From the NCBI GenBank assembly GCA_963825175.1, contig CAWGSA010000003.1, positions 62,001 to 126,000 on the forward strand: DNA of 64,000 nt, given 5' to 3'. Below, piece by piece: positions 63,506 through 64,000 of the stretch; within the stretch, counting starts at the first letter, position 1; each line of letters begins with the position of its first letter. Below the pieces are notes generated by a model. It did not search any database. It worked only from the letters and a program-made list of their open reading frames with translations, and was not told the origin of the DNA. The DNA comes from DATFTF01 sp963825175 (GTDB lineage Bacteria; Acidobacteriota; Thermoanaerobaculia; UBA5066; Gp7-AA6). The position numbers were made by a program, and so were the translations under genes.

Positions 63506-64000
63506 CGCTGCTCGAGAGGCTGCACGGCCGGTTCGTGTCGCCCCGGCGAGTGCGAGTGCTCTGCGAGCGCCTGGCCGAGCAGGTCCCCTCGGGTGCGCGG
63601 TTGCTCGACGTTGGATGCGGCAGCGGAGCGGTGGCCCGGGAGCTCACGGCGCGTCGCCCCGACCTCTCCATCGTCGGAGTCGACGTCTTCGTCCGCGAGA
63701 ATGCTTGCATCCCGGTCGTTCCTTTCGACGGCCGGACTCTCCCATTTGCCGATGCGAGCTTCGATGTTGTGCTTTTCGTGGACGTCCTTCACCACACGGA
63801 CGATCCGATGGTGCTTCTCCGAGAAGCCGGGCGCGTGGCCCGTCAGACCATCCTCATCAAGGATCACGCGTCCGATCGTCCTCTCGCTGCGCCCCTCCTG
63901 AGGCTCATGGATCGCCTCGGGAATCCCCGGAACGGCGTCGCGATTCCCGGCAACTACTGGCCTCGGAAGAGGTGGTTGGCCGCCTTCGAGGATCTCGGGC
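63502..64000 (+). CDS. SAM-dependent methyltransferase (cut by window end)
   Basis: At least 166 aa visible, open to the window end. Class I methyltransferase: motif I LLDVGCGSGAVAREL, motif II VGVDVF, DASFDVVLFVDVLHHTDDP typical of Methyltransf_11, ILIKDH. ATG at 63502 overlaps the GT2 stop. Probably modifies a glycan or lipid in the same pathway; substrate unknown. Confidence 0.85.
   Translation, partial: MTLLERLHGRFVSPRRVRVLCERLAEQVPSGARLLDVGCGSGAVARELTARRPDLSIVGVDVFVRENACIPVVPFDGRTLPFADASFDVVLFVDVLHHTDDPMVLLREAGRVARQTILIKDHASDRPLAAPLLRLMDRLGNPRNGVAIPGNYWPRKRWLAAFEDLG

Overview
The window is 64 kb of GC-rich bacterial chromosome with about 50 tightly packed protein genes on both strands. 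No rRNA, tRNA or CRISPR array was seen. The gene content suggests an Acidobacteriota-like Gram-negative bacterium, with Thermoanaerobaculia-type relatives most likely. The supporting features are a GWxTD/VWA secreted protein, a FYDLN-acid zinc-ribbon protein, Kdo hydroxylase, a secretin-based type IV pilus, FG-GAP mega-proteins and many TPR proteins. This placement is inferred from family content only.

Layout. 1-7.6 kb: diguanylate cyclase end, Maf, a 1403-aa GWxTD/VWA protein, cysteine desulfurase and a zinc-ribbon/FHA protein. 7.7-16.3 kb: mnmA, DUF3467, a TRAP T-component-like protein, folK, a FYDLN-acid protein, Kdo hydroxylase, a 5-copy 82-bp repeat array, a TraF-like barrel protein, tgt and a dipeptidase. 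16.3-22.3 kb: yajC-secD-secF (SecYEG accessory complex), a frameshifted relA/spoT and rpmB. 22.5-32.4 kb: pilMNOPQ followed by two lipoproteins, a TPR protein and a roadblock/LC7 protein. 32.5-40 kb: accB-accC, a ThiE-AroK fusion, a phosphoesterase, a HEAT-cyclophilin fusion, a small membrane protein, a 2-hydroxyacid dehydrogenase and a DUF721 protein. 40-50.4 kb: glutamate dehydrogenase diverging from an ECF sigma/zinc-finger pair, a bactofilin-like membrane protein, 3-hydroxyacyl-CoA dehydrogenase, a zinc-ribbon TPR protein, proS and maeB. 50.4-64 kb: an accessory, surface-oriented region. It holds a MITE-like element, two paralogous GG-motif mini-proteins beside a GT41 (OGT/SPINDLY-type) glycosyltransferase, a ~2080-aa protein with 28 FG-GAP repeats, a Pro/Thr-rich lipoprotein, a GT-C enzyme, a DPMS-like GT2 and a truncated methyltransferase.

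A genome-wide feature is a heptanucleotide repeat family (GTRAGGC / GCCTYAC, plus a CTTGTCA variant). It occupies at least ten intergenic sites, usually as inverted arms around a short core. It often abuts start or stop codons directly and is joined at two places to a GC hairpin.

Three genes (relA/spoT, the GT41 enzyme, the FG-GAP protein) are each broken by a single extra base in a G-rich run. They are otherwise intact, which points to assembly error at least as much as to real mutation. The most promising novel unit is the pair of basic GVKGG/GVRGG mini-proteins next to the GT41 enzyme.
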